Notes: a model not told the origin generated them from the sequence alone. A stretch of 13,158 nt of DNA from Caldilineaceae bacterium (GCA_019637645.1 JAHBVH010000122.1:1-13158), one strand, 5' to 3'. Shown: positions 6,512 to 13,158, numbered from the stretch's first letter. Program-made: numbers and translations.

Positions 6512-9290
6512 GTTGGGTTGTTTCCTCTCCTGACTTAGTTCTTTCTGGCTTAGCGACAAAGCGCACTTGGCTGATGCCACCATAGAAGACCGGCGCATCG
6601 ATCCCCACCCCGACGTGCACCGTGGCTGGCTGAAGTAACCCCGTCGCTTCTACGGCGCTGGCTGGTGGCGCACCAACCACGCCAAGAAAGGCGTGGCTCC
6701 AGCGAAAATGCTCGCGTAGATCGGTTTGCACCCCAAGCTGTTTCAGTGCGCTGACAGCCTGCTCGGTCAGCTGATAACTGCCTTCGTCGCGGACTGCGCC
6801 CGCCATGATCGTGTCCGCTGGCCACTGCTGTAGCCAAGTGACCATGGCCTGAGATTGGGCTGGGTCGGCATGGGTTGCAAAGGCCCCTTGCCCCAGAACC
6901 TGCCCCGCCGCATCCAATGCTACCAGATTATAGCCACTCTGATTGGGGCTTACATCGACGCCGTTGACCCAAATATGGGCAAAGTCACCCACATCGTAGC
7001 CCGCGCTCTGGACAACGATATTCTGGGCACTGACAACGCCGGTTGTCCCAATGGGGCCACCGGCTTGTCGCGTGGTAGTTAGATCGCGGAGCGGAGTCGG
7101 GGTAGCAAAGCAGAGCTGGAGCCGGTCGATCAAGGCGGAAGCCTGTCCCGCGGCAACGGTCAGCGCGGCTCCAGCACCGCGGGTCGGGATGCGTAGCGCA
7201 CCCAGTGGTTGACCATTGAGGGCGAGCGTCGCGGTTTGCGGTGAACCTTGTACATGGAGCCAAAGGTCACCACCTTGCTCGGGCAAGGCTAGGCGTAGCT
7301 CGGCACAGGGGCGCGTGGCATAGCGGAACCCGGCAACGGTCAGGCTAGACCAGCCTTCGGCTAGGTAGAGCGCGCCGCTGGGCGCAGCCAGATCAATGGT
7401 CGTGGCTGGTGACGCGGCGGCTGGCTCAACGCGATAGAGGCGTATGGTGCTCGCCTCTCCCCGCCAGTCGCGCCCCTGCCATTCCTCGACGAGGTGCAGT
7501 GGCAACGCTTCGCTGACAAAGCGGAGCAGCGCGGGCGTTGCTTGGTTGACATGTACGGTCACATAGCGGACGCCGAGAAGGGCCAAGACCTCACCCGCCA
7601 GAGGACGATTGCGGGCGATGATTGCGTCTAACTCCGGTTCCACCACTTTGGCAATGGCATCGTTGGCCGGTGTGCTGGCCGGTTCCGCATTCATGAGCGC
7701 GATCAGGTCGCTGAGCAGCGGCGCGTTGGTAAAGTATTGAAACTTGTAGGCGGGGTTGCGGCTGGTGTTGCCTCCCAAGCGCCGTTTGCCATGGGCAGTC
7801 TGATACCACTGCTGCATCATGATCAGAATGTCGGATTTGCCCAAGACGCGCGCCCCATTGCGCCAGCCGGTGGGCAATTCAAGCACCGTAAAATCGCCCG
7901 GCTCCGCGGCCAGCCGTTGGTAGATCGGTGGGACGCGAAAGTCGCTCAGCGGCAGCGGAATGGAAAGATGCTCTACCAGAAAGAGCGCTACAAAACTCAG
8001 CGTCAACGCCATGGCGACGCGACGGCGCGCCTGCTTCCCCCACTGTTGGCTCAGCGTGATCAACGCCTGTAGACCTGCCCCGGCCAACACGGCAATCCCG
8101 AGCATAAGCATCACGCTATAGCGGCTAGGATAGCGGTTGCCACTAAAAAAAGGTAGCTGGCTGATCAGGTCAAAAAGGCCCGGGAACCCTGTGGGCACGC
8201 CTTGCCAGCGAACTTGTGGCCCCAGGGTGAGCCACCAAAAGAGGAAGGTTGCGCATAGCCAAAAGTATGCCCACCGGCGCTGCGCCCGCCGAAAGAGCAG
8301 GATGCTCCCGCCGACCGCCAAGAGCATGCCACTATACCCAATAAAAATCTGCTGACCGAGCGTATGCGGGAAGGCCACTTGATCAGTCCAACTGCCAAAG
8401 AGGGGATGCAGCCGAGTGGGCAAGAGATAACCGGCCAAGTCCGCGCTAAATTGATCGGCAAAGCCGCCACCACTGGCAAAAAAATTACCTTCGCGCAACA
8501 GATCCGGCAGCATGGCCCAAAGGAAGGGACTAATGCCGAGCAGAAAGAGCAGGCCCAAGACGACAAAGCTGACGAATCGAACTAAGCGATCGGCGCGTTC
8601 CGCCGGTGTCGGGATGAGTGCCCAAAGAAAGACCAGGGCGGCGAATATCAACAGAAAGGAGGCATAGGTCAGCTCGGCCCAAGCTTGGCCGGTGAGAAAG
8701 AGGCCCGCCAAGAAGGCATTACGGAGGCCGCTACGCCAGCTGGTTGCGCGGCCGAGCCGTAACAAATAGAGGGCGCAAAAGGGGATCCACTGGCTGCTGG
8801 CAATGTTGAATTGACCTAGGCTGACATAAAAAAGTTTGGAAGAGGCAAAGGCATAGACAAAGCCAGCCAAGAGCGCGGCGGCGGCTGAGCCGCGCGGGCC
8901 TAACTCTTGGCGCACCAGCAAGTAGGCCCCAAAACCGCCCAGAACAAACGAGGAGAGGAGAATCAAGTTGTTCGCTAGGAGCAGCGAAAGGGCGCTTTGG
9001 AGTGGCACACTGAGCAGCCCATTCAGCGGCGTGAGGGTGTAGAAGCCCAGGTTAATGCCAATCGGTTGAAACATCCACGCGCTATGGAAAATGTCAAGAT
9101 TGAGCTGATCGACCAGCCGCTCTTTGATCCACCACAGATTCCAGGCCAAGGCGGGATCATCGATGCCATCGCCTGGTACGTGGGTGGTGAGGTGGGTGAT
9201 GAGCGGCCAAGTGAGGAGAAGGGCTGCCAGCGTGTAGAGCCCCAACGGGGTGCTGACAACGCGGGCAGTCTGTTGAAGGGCGCGGCGCAT
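6486..9290 (-). CDS. GT-C-like polytopic membrane protein with C-terminal ILEI/FAM3-like domain
   Basis: The protein has 934 residues. About 1-440 is polytopic with roughly ten hydrophobic helices. The first outside loop holds PGDGIDDPALAWNLWW (39-54); acidic residues at this place (Asp41, Asp44, Asp45) are where GT-C polyprenyl-dependent glycosyltransferases keep their catalytic Asp. GNRYPSRYSV (384-393) recalls large Chloroflexota membrane proteins of this type. About 450-740 is a soluble region, probably outside, with beta-rich segments. About 758-881 (DNA 6648-7019) matches the ILEI/FAM3 pattern: SGYNLVALDAAGQVL, then FATHADPAQSQAMVTWLQ, DTIMAGAVRDEGSYQLTE, and SHAFLGVVGAPP. In POMGNT1 this fold binds glycans. 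The start ATG overlaps the TPR stop as TAATG, so translation is coupled. Sugar transfer is inferred; a non-catalytic membrane role is possible. Confidence 0.75.
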   Translation of the reverse strand: MRRALQQTARVVSTPLGLYTLAALLLTWPLITHLTTHVPGDGIDDPALAWNLWWIKERLVDQLNLDIFHSAWMFQPIGINLGFYTLTPLNGLLSVPLQSALSLLLANNLILLSSFVLGGFGAYLLVRQELGPRGSAAAALLAGFVYAFASSKLFYVSLGQFNIASSQWIPFCALYLLRLGRATSWRSGLRNAFLAGLFLTGQAWAELTYASFLLIFAALVFLWALIPTPAERADRLVRFVSFVVLGLLFLLGISPFLWAMLPDLLREGNFFASGGGFADQFSADLAGYLLPTRLHPLFGSWTDQVAFPHTLGQQIFIGYSGMLLAVGGSILLFRRAQRRWAYFWLCATFLFWWLTLGPQVRWQGVPTGFPGLFDLISQLPFFSGNRYPSRYSVMLMLGIAVLAGAGLQALITLSQQWGKQARRRVAMALTLSFVALFLVEHLSIPLPLSDFRVPPIYQRLAAEPGDFTVLELPTGWRNGARVLGKSDILIMMQQWYQTAHGKRRLGGNTSRNPAYKFQYFTNAPLLSDLIALMNAEPASTPANDAIAKVVEPELDAIIARNRPLAGEVLALLGVRYVTVHVNQATPALLRFVSEALPLHLVEEWQGRDWRGEASTIRLYRVEPAAASPATTIDLAAPSGALYLAEGWSSLTVAGFRYATRPCAELRLALPEQGGDLWLHVQGSPQTATLALNGQPLGALRIPTRGAGAALTVAAGQASALIDRLQLCFATPTPLRDLTTTRQAGGPIGTTGVVSAQNIVVQSAGYDVGDFAHIWVNGVDVSPNQSGYNLVALDAAGQVLGQGAFATHADPAQSQAMVTWLQQWPADTIMAGAVRDEGSYQLTEQAVSALKQLGVQTDLREHFRWSHAFLGVVGAPPASAVEATGLLQPATVHVGVGIDAPVFYGGISQVRFVAKPERTKSGEETTQHASPSIAD

Positions 9291-10291
9291 TAGGGGGTCG
9301 TCGTCAGCGGCGTGGTTGGGGTCAGCGCTTCGGTGGTCGTGAGCGGGCTGCCCATATCCAAGGATGGCGCACGTTGCAACAGATTCCCCATCCGTACCCG
9401 GGCAATGACGGCCAACTGCGGATTTTCTTCTTCGGCCAGGGCGAAGGTGCGATCGAACATGTCGATCGCGGTGCTGATGTCATTGGTCGATTCGGCTACG
9501 CTGCCCAGCAAAAAGGTCGCTTGGGCATTTTCTGGGTCGGCTTCGAGGGCCTCCGTACCGGCGGCTTTGGCCCCCGCAAAATCACCCACTTGCAGCCGCT
9601 GATTGCCGAGCTGCACCATGATTTCTACTGGCCGATCGGGCAGCAGGGCATTGGCGCGTGCCAGCGCAGCTTGGGCGCGCGCTGTGTCGCCCAGGCGTTC
9701 GGCAAAGACGACTTCCCACAGGATCAACTCTGCTTCATTGGGCAGCCGTTCTTGGGCCGCGACGACAAAGTCCAGCGCTTCTTGCCACTGTTGTTGGGCA
9801 ACGAACTGTTCCAGCTCGGAGTTGATCTCCATCATTTGCACCGCTTCTGGGCTGGGCGGAAAGAAGCGGTTGAGTGTCCACCAGCCGCCAAAGAGAACCA
9901 CGGCAGCAATGACCACCGTGGTGACTGTGCGGCGGAGAGTTTGGGCGCGGCGGCGCATCACCTCTTGGTCCAGTTGCCACCAGAAACCCGTGGCCGGGGG
10001 ATGTTTAGCGCGCAACTTTGCCAAACCACCCGCTTTGGCCGCCGCGGCTACTAAGGGTTCTGGTCTGGTGTTAAGCCGGCTGGTGAGGCTCTCCCAACGG
10101 CCCCATTCAGGCCGTAAATCGGTTTCCTCACTATCGAGTTCGGCGAATTGGCCTTCAATTTGATCTAACAGGAGCAAGTATTCCTCGATATTGGCCGCCG
10201 TGAGATTGACCACTTGGCGCTCGGCGCGATCCAGGGCGTCACGCAGTGTATTCGCTGGGCTGCTTGCTCTACTTTCAACAGAATAAGCCAT
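9290..10291 (-). CDS. Membrane-anchored TPR-repeat protein with Thr/Pro-rich tail
   Basis: The protein has 333 residues. About 1-100 is charged and helical and would lie in the cytoplasm. A basic stretch RRRAQTLRR (113-121) precedes one membrane helix (about 122-142), so by the positive-inside rule the C-terminal part is outside. Residues 155-308 are helical repeats of TPR style, such as EALDFVVAAQERLPNEAE, ARAQAALARANALLPD and AGAKAAGTEALEADPENAQATF. The last 17 residues (LTTTEALTPTTPLTTTP) are low-complexity Thr/Pro. The ATG overlaps the stop of the upstream MBL-fold gene as TAATG, and its own stop overlaps the next ATG in the same way. No catalytic motif is seen. It is probably a scaffold or partner for the membrane protein downstream; the tail could be a glycosylation target. 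Confidence 0.75.
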   Translation of the reverse strand: MAYSVESRASSPANTLRDALDRAERQVVNLTAANIEEYLLLLDQIEGQFAELDSEETDLRPEWGRWESLTSRLNTRPEPLVAAAAKAGGLAKLRAKHPPATGFWWQLDQEVMRRRAQTLRRTVTTVVIAAVVLFGGWWTLNRFFPPSPEAVQMMEINSELEQFVAQQQWQEALDFVVAAQERLPNEAELILWEVVFAERLGDTARAQAALARANALLPDRPVEIMVQLGNQRLQVGDFAGAKAAGTEALEADPENAQATFLLGSVAESTNDISTAIDMFDRTFALAEEENPQLAVIARVRMGNLLQRAPSLDMGSPLTTTEALTPTTPLTTTP

Positions 10292-11232
10292 TAATCGTCA
10301 TCCATATCGTCATCATCGTCGTCAAAGCCCGTATCTTCCTCTTCGCGTTGAATTTCGCGATAGACGCGGTTGAGGCCAGATTTGATCTGGCTTTCGATCT
10401 TGGCTTTGCGTTCGGGTGGGACGGGGAACCATTCTAACATTTCCGTTACAAGACCACTCTTAGTCTCGTTTTTGTTCTTGCCTTCCAGGTAGTAATCGCG
10501 CACCCGTTGGCGCATAAAGACAATATATTCGCCGACGCGATAGGTGGCATCGGGCGAACAGACCGGCCCGTGGCCAGGCACCAGCCGCTCGGCTCCCAAT
10601 TCGCGAATGACTTCCAGCGCGCGCAGCCATTCCAGCGTGTTGCCTTGGGCCATATAGGGGTGTTGATCCACCCAGACAATATCCCCCACAAAGACTAGCT
10701 TGTCCTCGGGGAGCCAGACAATACTCGTGGCGGGTGTATGACCCCCAACAAACATCAGCTCGACTTGGCGACCGCCGTAGAGCAAGGTCGCGCGGTTGGT
10801 AAAGGTAATGTGGGGGGGGATAATCACAATATTGTTGAGCTGTGATTGGATTTCCGGCTCACGCTTAAAGCTATTGCGCACGCGCTCTTTGAAATTTTCC
10901 GTATACCCTGACATCTCCTTGTGCGCCCGCTCATGGGCAATGACTTTACAGGGCATAAAGTATTGATTGCCTAGGGCATGGCCCCGATGATGATCGGTAT
11001 TGACCATAAAGAGCAAGGGATGCTCTGGATATTCGGCTTCGATCTGCTCGCGCCAATCAATGGCTTGTTTGGGGATCAGGGGCGCGTCGATGAGGATCGT
11101 GCCTTCTTCGGTGTAGATAAAGCCAGGGGTACATCCCCGATAGTGGGTGTTAATAAAAATGCCAGGCGCCAACTCCTCGCGTTGACCCAGCCCGGTCATG
11201 CCAATCCGTACCGCACTTCTGCGTCTTGCCAT
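10291..11232 (-). CDS. Metallo-beta-lactamase-fold protein with altered metal motif and Asp-rich tail
   Basis: The protein has 313 residues. The ATG at 11232 is chosen because GGAGGAA lies just upstream; the frame opens earlier, at 11265. The MBL fold is shown by PGFIYTEEGTILIDAPL (36-52), FVGGHTPATSIVW (161-173, metal ligand His165), KLVFVGDIVWVDQHPYM (178-194, bridging Asp184) and RLVPGHGPV (216-224, His221). The first motif, normally NTHxHxDH, reads NTDHHRGH (78-85): the first His is Asp80 and the metal-2 Asp is Gly84, while His82 and His85 remain. It may therefore bind one metal, use another ligand set, or be non-hydrolytic. The C-terminus is DDDDDDMDDD (304-313). It is the first gene of the minus-strand block, and its TAA overlaps the TPR start. 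The substrate is unknown. Confidence 0.85.
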   Translation of the reverse strand: MARRRSAVRIGMTGLGQREELAPGIFINTHYRGCTPGFIYTEEGTILIDAPLIPKQAIDWREQIEAEYPEHPLLFMVNTDHHRGHALGNQYFMPCKVIAHERAHKEMSGYTENFKERVRNSFKREPEIQSQLNNIVIIPPHITFTNRATLLYGGRQVELMFVGGHTPATSIVWLPEDKLVFVGDIVWVDQHPYMAQGNTLEWLRALEVIRELGAERLVPGHGPVCSPDATYRVGEYIVFMRQRVRDYYLEGKNKNETKSGLVTEMLEWFPVPPERKAKIESQIKSGLNRVYREIQREEEDTGFDDDDDDMDDD

Positions 11233-11234
11233 GC

Positions 11235-11241
11235 TTCCTCC
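11235..11241 (-). promoter_or_regulatory. Ribosome binding site of the MBL-fold gene
   Basis: GGAGGAA on the minus strand, two bases before the ATG at 11232, decides the start over the earlier in-frame ATG at 11265. It is the leading ribosome binding site of the operon. Confidence 0.7.
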
Positions 11242-11258
11242 GTTGCATCGTCTCGTGT

Positions 11259-11292
11259 GCGCCACGTCTCACTGGATCGAGGCGCGTGGCGC
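11259..11292 (-). promoter_or_regulatory. Leader hairpin before the MBL-fold gene
   Basis: GCGCCACG (11259-11266) and CGTGGCGC (11285-11292) form a perfect 8-bp stem around an 18-base loop. A G-U pair could extend it. It lies between the candidate promoter and the ribosome binding site of the operon, so it would be in the 5' leader. It may affect mRNA stability or initiation. No known riboswitch class is recognised. Confidence 0.4.
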
Positions 11293-11335
11293 GCTGGATC
11301 CCATCCTGATTACGTAGCCTATCCTGCTAGCGTAC

Positions 11336-11364
11336 ATTGTAATACTGAATGGATGGCTTTACAA
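11336..11364 (-). promoter_or_regulatory. Candidate sigma-70-type promoter of the minus-strand operon
   Basis: On the minus strand TTGTAA (11364-11359) and TACAAT (11341-11336) are separated by exactly 17 bases, matching the -35 and -10 consensus at 4 and 5 of 6 positions. A transcript would start near 11329 and carry a leader of about 97 bases before the ATG at 11232, including the hairpin at 11259-11292. Confidence 0.45.
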
Positions 11365-11489
11365 GTCATTGGTCAAAAGGAAGCTGCTTCCTGCCCAGAA
11401 TTGCCTGTCTAGAAGCGCCTGCCCAGCAGCATCGGTAGCAAAGTTGCGAATCACTCGCCAAATTGTTCAGCTATCAAGCATTCTTCGTG

Positions 11490-11495
11490 TATAAT
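11490..11495 (+). promoter_or_regulatory. Candidate -10 box of the phosphofructokinase promoter
   Basis: A perfect TATAAT preceded by TG stands 230 bases before the phosphofructokinase ATG. The -35 region is weak (TTCAGC at 18 bases). If used, the leader is over 220 bases and contains the palindrome at 11591-11603 and the tandem repeat at 11663-11686. Confidence 0.35.
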
Positions 11496-11590
11496 GCTCT
11501 TATTCAGCTTCTGCAACGATGCATCTAGCATGCACACCGCTCGTGCAAACACGGTCCTTCGTCTCTGTCTTGAGATTCACTGTGTCGCTC

Positions 11591-11603
11591 TTCCTGACAG
11601 GAA
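11591..11603. promoter_or_regulatory. 13-base palindrome, possible operator
   Basis: TTCCTGACAGGAA is a perfect 6-bp inverted repeat around one base. It lies downstream of the candidate phosphofructokinase -10 box, a fitting place for a dimeric repressor. The regulator is unknown, and a site this short can arise by chance. Confidence 0.25.
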
Positions 11604-11662
11604 AACCCTGTGCTACACAACCAAGTTTCAAGATAGATTCTTATCAAATCTTGTGCTGATTA

Positions 11663-11686
11663 ATTGTCAATTCCATTGTCAATTCA
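11663..11686. repeat. Tandem 12-base repeat before the phosphofructokinase gene
   Basis: ATTGTCAATTC occurs at 11663-11673 and again at 11675-11685, in phase 12 bases apart. On the minus strand each copy contains TTGACA. It ends about 40 bases before the phosphofructokinase ATG. It could be a tandem protein-binding site; on the minus strand it could also serve as -35 boxes, though no matching -10 box was found. Confidence 0.4.
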
Positions 11687-11725
11687 TTTGCTTTCTCTGT
11701 CGTAGGTAGAAAGGATGATACCCAG

Positions 11726-13158
11726 ATGAAACGGTTGGGTGTCCTGACGAGCGGTGGTGATTCACCGGGGATGAATGCCGTCTTGCGTGCCACGGTGCGG
11801 ACGGCGTTAGATCTCGGTGCCGAAGTCTATGCAATTTATGAAGGTTATCAAGGCATGATCGATGGTGGCAAGCGCATTCGTCCGATTGATTGGGACGGGG
11901 TCGGCGGGATCTTGCACAAAGGGGGCACGATGATCGGCTCGGCCCGCTGTACGGCCTTTCGCACCCGCGAAGGACGTCGCCAAGCGGTCTTTAACTTATT
12001 GCAGCATGAGATCGATTGCCTGGTGGTGATCGGTGGGGATGGCAGCCTCACGGGCGCGGATACGCTGCGCCAAGAGTGGCAGTCCTTGGTTGAAGAATTG
12101 GTCAATCTCGGTCAAATCTCGCCCGAAATTGCTGAAAAACACGCTTTTCTGGGCTTGGCTGGGGTCGTGGGCTCAATCGATAATGACATGCTCGGCACCG
12201 ATATGACGGTTGGCGCGGACACTGCGCTCCATCGGATCACCGAAGCAATTGATGCCATTTCGAGTACTGCTGCCAGCCACCAACGCTCCTTTGTCGTCGA
12301 AGTGATGGGCCGCCATTGTGGCTACTTGGCGTTGATGAGCGCTTTGGCCAGTGGCGCAGACTTTGCCCTCATCCCCGAAAACCCGCCCCATGGTGACAAC
12401 TGGGAAGAGAAGATGTGTGAAATTCTCAGTGAAGGGCGCAAAATGGGCCGCCGCGACAGTATTGTGGTGGTGGCTGAAGGCGCGGTGGACCGGCATGGCG
12501 CACCCATTACCGCGGCGCAAGTGAAGAATGTCCTGGAAGAGAAGTTGGGTGAAGATGTGCGCATCACGGTGTTAGGGCATATGCAGCGCGGGGGTGCGCC
12601 CAGTGCTTATGATCGGGTGATGAGCACGTTGGTCGGCAATGCGGCGGCCAAAGCCGCGTTGGAAGCCACCGCTACTACGGAACCTTGCTTGGTGGGTGTC
12701 CGTAATAATCGCGTCTGTTTCGTCCCGCTGATGGAGAGTGTCCGTAAGAATCAGGAACTCAATGCCGCGCTCCATAGTCAAAACTTTGAAAAAGCCTACG
12801 CCATGCGCGGGAGTAGTTTTCAGAGCGCTTTTGAAATTCTCCGTACTTTGGTGCGCGCTGTGCCCCATCCCCCCAAACCGGGCAAAAAACAGCTACGCTT
12901 TGCCATCCTCACCGCTGGTGGACCAGCACCGGGCATGAATGCCACTGTGCGTGCGGCTGTCCGTTTGGGGGTTGATCATGGTCATCAGCCGGTGGGGGTC
13001 TATAGTGGCTTTCGCGGTCTGATCAACAACCAGGTCAAAGAGCTAGGGTGGATGGATGTCAATGGCTGGGCCCCGGTGGGCGGCTCCGAGCTAGGTATTA
13101 GCCGGAAAGTGCCAGAAGGCAGTGAATTGTACAATGTGGCGCGGACGTTGGAAGAACA
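11726..13158 (+). CDS. pfkA: Tandem-domain (eukaryote-like) ATP-dependent 6-phosphofructokinase, N-terminal 477 residues
   Basis: The reading frame is open from the ATG at 11726 (AAAGG about 11 bases upstream) to the window end. It phosphorylates fructose 6-phosphate in glycolysis. The first domain has every catalytic motif: TSGGDSPGMNA (8-18), VIGGDGSLTGAD (101-112), VGSIDNDMLGTDMTVGADTA (148-167, base Asp152), VEVMGRHCGYLAL (191-203), AEGA (250-253) and GHMQRGGAPSAYDR (284-297). Gly106 in GGDGS and Gly149 before SIDND point to ATP rather than pyrophosphate. After a linker (about 378-388) a second PFK domain begins: FAILTAGGPAPGMNATVRAA (392-411). There GGD is GGP, as in the regulatory half of animal and fungal enzymes, and GGSELGISRK (452-461) follows. 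A full protein of about 750 residues is expected. It is transcribed away from the glycan operon and is probably functionally separate. Confidence 0.93.
   Translation, partial: MKRLGVLTSGGDSPGMNAVLRATVRTALDLGAEVYAIYEGYQGMIDGGKRIRPIDWDGVGGILHKGGTMIGSARCTAFRTREGRRQAVFNLLQHEIDCLVVIGGDGSLTGADTLRQEWQSLVEELVNLGQISPEIAEKHAFLGLAGVVGSIDNDMLGTDMTVGADTALHRITEAIDAISSTAASHQRSFVVEVMGRHCGYLALMSALASGADFALIPENPPHGDNWEEKMCEILSEGRKMGRRDSIVVVAEGAVDRHGAPITAAQVKNVLEEKLGEDVRITVLGHMQRGGAPSAYDRVMSTLVGNAAAKAALEATATTEPCLVGVRNNRVCFVPLMESVRKNQELNAALHSQNFEKAYAMRGSSFQSAFEILRTLVRAVPHPPKPGKKQLRFAILTAGGPAPGMNATVRAAVRLGVDHGHQPVGVYSGFRGLINNQVKELGWMDVNGWAPVGGSELGISRKVPEGSELYNVARTLEE

Larger units (their letters stand above)
11266..11725. 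other. Divergent intergenic regulatory region without genes
   Basis: This 460-base region separates the minus-strand operon from the plus-strand phosphofructokinase gene and is visibly richer in A+T than the coding regions in its right half. It holds a promoter candidate on each strand, a leader hairpin, a 13-base palindrome and a tandem 12-base repeat, listed separately. A 71-codon open frame at 11494-11709 starts inside the candidate -10 box, has no ribosome binding site and a Cys-rich composition unlike its neighbours, and is not called a gene. No tRNA or other structured RNA was recognised. Confidence 0.7.

Noticed and set aside
9374..10054. 226-codon open frame on the plus strand
   Set aside because: It lies wholly antisense to the TPR protein gene and shows no domain or start signal.
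10978..11412. 144-codon open frame on the plus strand spanning the MBL gene start
   Set aside because: It is antisense to the conserved MBL N-terminus and runs across the operon promoter; nothing supports translation.
11657..11670. Minus-strand TTGACAATTAATCA, identical to a well-known strong -35 region of enterobacterial trp promoters
   Set aside because: No acceptable -10 hexamer follows at 16-18 bases, so it is not called as a promoter and is kept only as part of the tandem repeat.
11494..11709. 71-codon open frame in the divergent intergenic region
   Set aside because: Its ATG is formed by the end of the candidate TATAAT box, it lacks a ribosome binding site, and its composition (many Cys and Phe) does not look like its neighbours.

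Overview
The window is a compact bacterial locus of roughly 55-60% GC. Ten protein genes and one long leader fill almost all of it. It looks like Chloroflexota: the gene style is that of this phylum (long GT-C-like membrane protein, Gfo/Idh/MocA plus DegT pair, tandem eukaryote-like phosphofructokinase). That placement is an inference from family knowledge. No rRNA, tRNA or lineage-specific marker is present to confirm it.

Layout. Bases 1-623 (+) hold the 3' end of an alkaline-phosphatase-fold phosphodiesterase. Bases 624-771 hold a palindromic repeat element between convergent genes. From 11232 down to 772 every gene is on the minus strand, in transcription order: a variant metallo-beta-lactamase (MBL) fold protein, a membrane-anchored TPR protein, a 934-residue GT-C-like polytopic protein with a C-terminal ILEI/FAM3-like domain, a cupin, a Gfo/Idh/MocA sugar dehydrogenase, a DegT/DnrJ/EryC1/StrS aminotransferase, a family-2 glycosyltransferase with two C-terminal membrane helices, a GNAT acetyltransferase, and (after a second palindromic element) a phytoene-dehydrogenase-like FAD oxidoreductase. 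Bases 11266-11725 are a divergent regulatory region. From 11726 (+) a tandem-domain 6-phosphofructokinase runs off the window end.

How the genes fit together. The minus-strand genes are tightly packed. There are two TAATG stop/start overlaps, a 26-base and a 38-base coding overlap, and one stop codon inside the next gene's ribosome binding site, so most of the block is probably one operon. Its logic is glycan modification. The dehydrogenase/aminotransferase pair can make an amino sugar and the GNAT may acylate it. The DPM1/ArnC-like glycosyltransferase may load a polyprenyl-phosphate carrier. The GT-C-like protein may use such a carrier outside the membrane, and its ILEI-like domain resembles the carbohydrate-binding stem of animal POMGNT1. 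The TPR protein, with a predicted outside face and a Thr/Pro-rich tail, could be a scaffold or acceptor. This system-level reading is a hypothesis.

The most unusual items are the GT-C/ILEI fusion inside this operon, the MBL protein that lacks two expected metal ligands and ends in an Asp run, and a palindromic repeat family whose arms have become coding sequence in two proteins.
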